Assembly: GCA_009363875.1 (NCBI GenBank)
Contig: CM018691.1
Coordinates: 1,550,001-1,614,000 of the forward strand
Reading direction: 5' to 3'
From: Mikania micrantha
Taxonomy: Eukaryota > Streptophyta > Magnoliopsida > Asterales > Asteraceae
DNA length: 64,000 bases
Part shown: one piece after another, positions 60,023 to 64,000 of the stretch
Layout of the letters: each line of letters begins with the position of its first letter
Numbering within the stretch: the stretch's first letter is position 1
The notes under the pieces: model-generated
What the model was told of the DNA's origin: nothing
Database searches by the model: none
Seen by the model: the letters and a program-made list of their open reading frames with translations, nothing else
Program-made: the position numbers and the translations under genes

Positions 60023-62160
60023 TGTAACAACCTCGAAAATTCAGGTCCAATTTGAACCTTTATTATTTATTAAATCGTCTAGAATATTTCGTAAGTTAAT
60101 TTCTAAGTTAGAAATGTATTCGATATCCTATGGATCAATTAAAGGAATATGTTATTTCGAATAACGAACTTAGAACCAAACACAAAAGGGATTCGAATCG
60201 ACATTAGACGGTTAATTGAAAGTCACTTTACTCGGCCCAAACACCTTAACAATTTAATTACGACAATTGGTAAATACAATGCCAACATAATTATTTTATA
60301 CAAGAGTGTATATATAAATTACTAAAATCATACACATAAAATTACACACATAATTAATTGTAATAAAAATATAATATATATATATATATATACATAGACA
60401 TGCAACATTTATATATATATATATGGACGCGTATATATATGTATAGACAAGCAATGTTTATATATATGTATATATATACACAAAATACACGCATACATGC
60501 ATTTATTCATACGCATGTAAACAAATACAAGTACATATGTATACAAAACAATCAAACAATTATAAAACATAAATATATATATATATATATATATATGCAT
60601 GATACACACATGCATGCATGAGTATGAAATCTATACATACATACTTGCATTCATATGTATACACATACAAGTATTCATACATATAACACACACATGCATG
60701 CAAAAGATGCCATGCACACTAACAAACAAATATCCACATTCAAACACACCACCCCTCATGCCCAATCCACACACTCCCTCCTTCTCTATCTCTTCTCAAT
60801 ACACTTTACTTTTCTGCTTTTTGACAGCATTCAGCTGTCAACTTCCAACAGCTATAACTCGTTCCATACTTCACGAAATCACTCCATTCTTTTTCCATAA
60901 TCAACTTCAACTTCCTCCAGAAAATTCCCAAGTGGTATCACTCGTTTTCATCAAGATTTCGACCTCCAAACAACCTTCTAAACTCAGGTGCGCAGAAACC
61001 GACCAGCTTTGCTATCTTCACTTCTTCATCACGGTTAAGGTACCAAATGAACTCCAAATCACCTCATTCTTTTTTTGATCTTCTTGGACTTCAATTTACT
61101 TTGTTTGGTAAAAATCTCAGGAGCTTTTGAGACCCATAACTAAGCTTAAAGTCCTTGCAAACGTGGAACAAGTGCAGTAACATTACATGCAAAGGCTTGC
61201 ATCTTCCTTCTTCCTTGATTCATGAACTTTTGAACTCAAATACTTGCAACAACTCCTCATATAAGATTCTTTGTTATCATTTTCAGGTCCTACCATCTAA
61301 TAATCCATCTCTCTTCATTATCCTTCAAGAACTAGGTACAAATCCTACATTTTAAAATCAAAAACTCACTTTTATTAATGTTTTTGCACACTATCATATA
61401 CTCTTTCAAATCTGTGACCAAGACCTATTTTTAAACAGAAAATAAAGACCATTTAACATCCAAAATTTCGTGGTTTTGAAGCCATTGTCAAAACTCTTAC
61501 ATGCAACAAGGTTGCATGTACAAAAAGACGAGTTTTTGAGTCTTAAAAACAACAACTATGTATTTTTATCACTACTTCTTGTTGACCATGATTAATAAAT
61601 TGTTTTGGCAGTAAAAATAAATGTTTTAAACTAACAAAATTTGTTGGTATAAAATCTTGGTCGAAAAACACACATGCATGGAGGTTGCATGTGCCTAAAC
61701 TTACTTTTTGAGCACTAATTCCTTCACCTTTGCACCTTCACTTCATCTAAACCCAATACACTTTTGTTAACCACATTTACAGCCCTAAAACCCTCTGGAT
61801 ACAGCAGCCTCACACGTAGGATTGGTTGAGCACTGGTCAAGGCAAAGCAACGCCGTTAAGGGTATTCATTCAACTAGTTTAGTTATGTTTTACTTGCATA
61901 GTTTGCACTTAACACTTGTATTAGCACATGAACACTTATAACATATAAAACACATGTAATATAAGTTAAAATGAGTAATAGGATCTGAACATAAAAGGTA
62001 ACATGATGCATGCAACGTCTTGTACGTTAAAAATGATCATAACGAGTTAAAATCTCAAAAACCGGCACAAACCGTTCATGCATGACTTCAAACATTCCAG
62101 AAGTTAAAAACATCTTAAATGATGTTAAAAATAATTTAAAGATGTTTTATAAGACATCCC
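60023..62160 (+). repeat. Partial LTR of a second gypsy-type family, with microsatellites
   Basis: Begins TGTAACAACCTCGAAAATTC, a typical plant gypsy LTR start. It contains (TA)n and ACATAC-type runs at 60380-60720. No matching TTACA end is seen before 62160, where the copia LTR starts. Open frames at 60400-61078 are products of the repeats. Confidence 0.55.
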
Positions 62161-62776
62161 TGTAGGATCAGATGTTCTCAATTGATAAATCAGTAGAGTA
62201 TAGCAGCGGAATTCAACACAGAATTAGCATAAGTAAAGTAAGAACAATTTCAATCAAACAGTAACGCAAGTTTGTTATAGAGAGAGAAAGTTTTCTGTAA
62301 AAGGAATATCTCATTCAGATCATTAACTTCGTTACATTACAATCATGTTAACTGCCTATATATAGAAGGCAATGACGTCTGATGATGTCACATGATGTTG
62401 ACATCTAACAGACAAAACAAAACAACTGAAATTAACTAAACTACTGAGGATGTCTTCAACATCTGAAGACAAACTCTACAACTACTGAAGAACAAAACTA
62501 CTGAAGTACAAATACTGAAACTACTAAAGTACAAAATACTAAAACATCTGATGAGTAAACTACTCATCAGACTTTACAAATACTGAAAGAAAACTACTGA
62601 AGACTAACTACACACTACAACATCTGACGACTTACACTTCAGCTGTTGTACATCTCTTCAGATCTTGTGACTTCAGCACCTTTGAATATCAGCCTTTGTG
62701 TTCTTCTTCAGTTGTTGTAATGCTGTGAGACTTAGAGATTTTTCTGATCAGGCTCATTGGTTCTTTTAGTCCAACA
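62161..62776 (-). repeat. 3' LTR of a SIRE-type copia element
   Basis: 616 bp. On the - strand it runs TGTTGGACTAAAAG ... CTGATCCTACA, with TG...CA ends. It is preceded by a purine tract (62777-62790). The 5' LTR lies beyond the window, so age and TSD cannot be read. Confidence 0.85.
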
Positions 62777-62790
62777 AACTCCCCCTGAAC
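62777..62790 (-). promoter_or_regulatory. Polypurine tract
   Basis: GTTCAGGGGGAGTT on the - strand, directly before the LTR start. It fits SIRE/Maximus-type copia elements. Confidence 0.8.
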
Positions 62791-63004
62791 CAATGCAGCC
62801 AAAAACCTCTAACTTATTTAAGGTCTCACTTATTTATTCCCAGGCAGAAAGATATGTCTTTTTCTTTTGAGATCAGTATCAAAATGACCAATTAAAGTAT
62901 AGGCCTGATAACCAACAGCTTCCAAAAAAAATTTTAACAATCAAAATATGAGAGGGAACTCCATTGGGGAAATGGACTATGAGCATTAACCCCTCTCATT
63001 GAAG

Positions 63005-64000
63005 CTATTGATTGTATACTAACCTGAAAGACTCCCTGACAAAAGCTTCAAGTAGTAACATCTTCTCTTCTGGAGTCAGTCTTTCAGGTTCACCTTCGAA
63101 GAAAGACTCAGGTCCATAATACTCAGACAAGTACCTGGCCGTTGTCCCATCATTCAGCTCTACTTTAGTTATCTCTCTGTAGACAAACTCATCTGGATGC
63201 TTTCCTTCCAGAAACAGATAAAGCTCAGCTTGCAGAACATGTTCAAGTTTCTTGTATACCAATCCTTTCTTGATCATTTTGTTTTCTAAAAAATTTGGAG
63301 CCTTTGAACCCGAGTTGTACACACTCTTGAAGTCATTTATTATCTCCCAAGGATCAAGTACTGATCCCAGCATAATTTCAGCACTTAATACCCTTTTGAT
63401 CCTTCTGGCATAAGCTGCTGGAGCCTCTCTCTTGTGGATCCTGTGAATTATTCTTGGATCAGGCCACATTCTAATTTGTTCCTTCCTATACTGGTATGTG
63501 AACCTCAGAGCATACAACCTTTGAGCTTCTTTCTTTATTGCAGTAATGGTTGATGTCTGAGGATAATCTTTGTCAACCAACTTTAGGATTTGCTCATCAT
63601 GCACCCTTTGATTCTCTTCTTCTTCAAGTTTCACTTTAACTGCTAACATCCTATCCTCAGGTGTGATTTTTGGTTGTTGACCAAAAACCAATGACTTCTC
63701 AGGCACATATTTGGCAGGTAGAGTTACTTTCTTCTTTTGAATGGCTTGATCCAACCCAGTTGTTGGTGTTGCAGGCTTTTGAGCTTTTGGCTTGATAACT
63801 GTAGAGATAGGCAACCTGTCTTCTTCATCAGAACTTTCTTCTTCTTGAATTCTGAGTTGCCTTCTCTTCTTTGGAGGAGCCCTTACCTCAACAACCTGAG
63901 TCTCAACCTGAGTCTGAACCTCTGGAATTTGAACCCCCTCTAGTTCAGTGTCTTGTGCATCAGAAGTTGTAGCTTGTACTTGAACTTCAGAGGTTGTAGC
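63005..64000 (-). CDS. ORF adjacent to the 3' LTR of the SIRE-type element (partial)
   Basis: An open frame of 331 residues plus stop that continues past the window edge. There is no start inside, since the frame is open above the internal Met at 63814. It ends about 215 bp before the polypurine tract, the position where SIRE elements carry an extra ORF after pol. The N-terminal visible part is Gln/Glu/Val-rich low complexity. Then come a basic KKRR patch and an acidic EEESSDEED run, then a folded-looking, helix-rich part (RMWPDPRIIHRIH, AAYARRIKRVL, VELNDGTTARYLSEYYGP). No membrane segment is visible. Function is unknown, and a gag or pol origin is not supported by any motif. Confidence 0.65.
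   Translation of the reverse strand, partial: ATTSEVQVQATTSDAQDTELEGVQIPEVQTQVETQVVEVRAPPKKRRQLRIQEEESSDEEDRLPISTVIKPKAQKPATPTTGLDQAIQKKKVTLPAKYVPEKSLVFGQQPKITPEDRMLAVKVKLEEEENQRVHDEQILKLVDKDYPQTSTITAIKKEAQRLYALRFTYQYRKEQIRMWPDPRIIHRIHKREAPAAYARRIKRVLSAEIMLGSVLDPWEIINDFKSVYNSGSKAPNFLENKMIKKGLVYKKLEHVLQAELYLFLEGKHPDEFVYREITKVELNDGTTARYLSEYYGPESFFEGEPERLTPEEKMLLLEAFVRESFRLVYNQ

Noticed and set aside
60400..60620. Possible CRISPR-like or other spaced repeat array
   Set aside because: It is a plain dinucleotide/tetranucleotide microsatellite. This is a plant nuclear sequence, and no repeat-spacer pattern exists anywhere in the window.
60400..61078. Several open frames rich in His, Thr, Ile and Tyr
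   Set aside because: Products of (TA)n and ACATAC microsatellites inside an LTR fragment.

Overview
This is a gene-poor, AT-rich stretch of a plant nuclear genome. Genes have GT-AG introns and plant protein families, and most of the DNA is nested transposable elements: Ty1/copia, Ty3/gypsy, hAT, foldback MITEs and tRNA-type SINEs. LTR ends such as TGTGACACCCCG and the SIRE-like polypurine tract suggest a eudicot, and I would guess Asteraceae (sunflower, lettuce or chrysanthemum type). That placement is from memory of such repeats, not from a search.

Four host genes are supported. (1) 4345-6102, + strand: a four-exon gene for a 154-residue coiled-coil protein of the plant DUF662 / RAB6-interacting-golgin-like family. 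(2) 6328-14314, - strand: a 16-exon gene for a 499-residue six-kelch-motif protein. It converges tail to tail with gene 1, with 225 bp between the stops. Its tenth coding intron carries a complete, recent, non-autonomous LTR retrotransposon. (3) 35800-40910, + strand: a four-exon gene for a 682-residue protein with an N-terminal coiled coil and an unusual C-terminal array of about ten DPRLG-type decapeptides. Its second coding intron holds a hAT MITE, and its probable 5' UTR intron may hold a complete copia element. (4) 51574-53085, - strand: a single-exon cytochrome P450 of the CYP77A type (503 residues), with all signature motifs intact.

Layout by region: 1-4344 is a tandem duplication, a foldback element and AT-rich spacer. 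4345-14640 holds genes 1 and 2. 14641-26570 is a nested repeat block: an old LTR fragment, a gypsy 5' LTR with PBS and gag, an inverted solo LTR of the same family inside that gag, then remnants of a second gypsy element and hAT-like pieces. 28059-33597 is a copia element with identical 138-bp LTRs and non-canonical TA...TA ends. It is broken by a 689-bp hAT MITE and a 17-bp tandem duplication. 35780-40910 is gene 3. 40911-51573 is intergenic, with two SINEs, a foldback MITE, an imperfect hairpin and a possible organellar insertion. 51574-53085 is gene 4. 54160-57856 is a full hAT element with TIRs, an 8-bp TSD and a transposase broken only by one extra T. It contains an inverted array of telobox-bearing minisatellite units. 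58080-62160 is a hAT MITE and two LTR fragments. 62161-64000 is the 3' end of a SIRE-type copia element on the - strand, running off the window.

I see no operon-like or defence system. The most unusual items are the TE-borne telobox array, the DPRLG repeat protein, the TA...TA copia LTRs, the repeated CGCGGTACGCG near-palindromes in a gypsy LTR, and a foldback hairpin near 45.6 kb. All coding models are from reading splice sites and frames by eye. Family names come from recognition and were not checked against a database.
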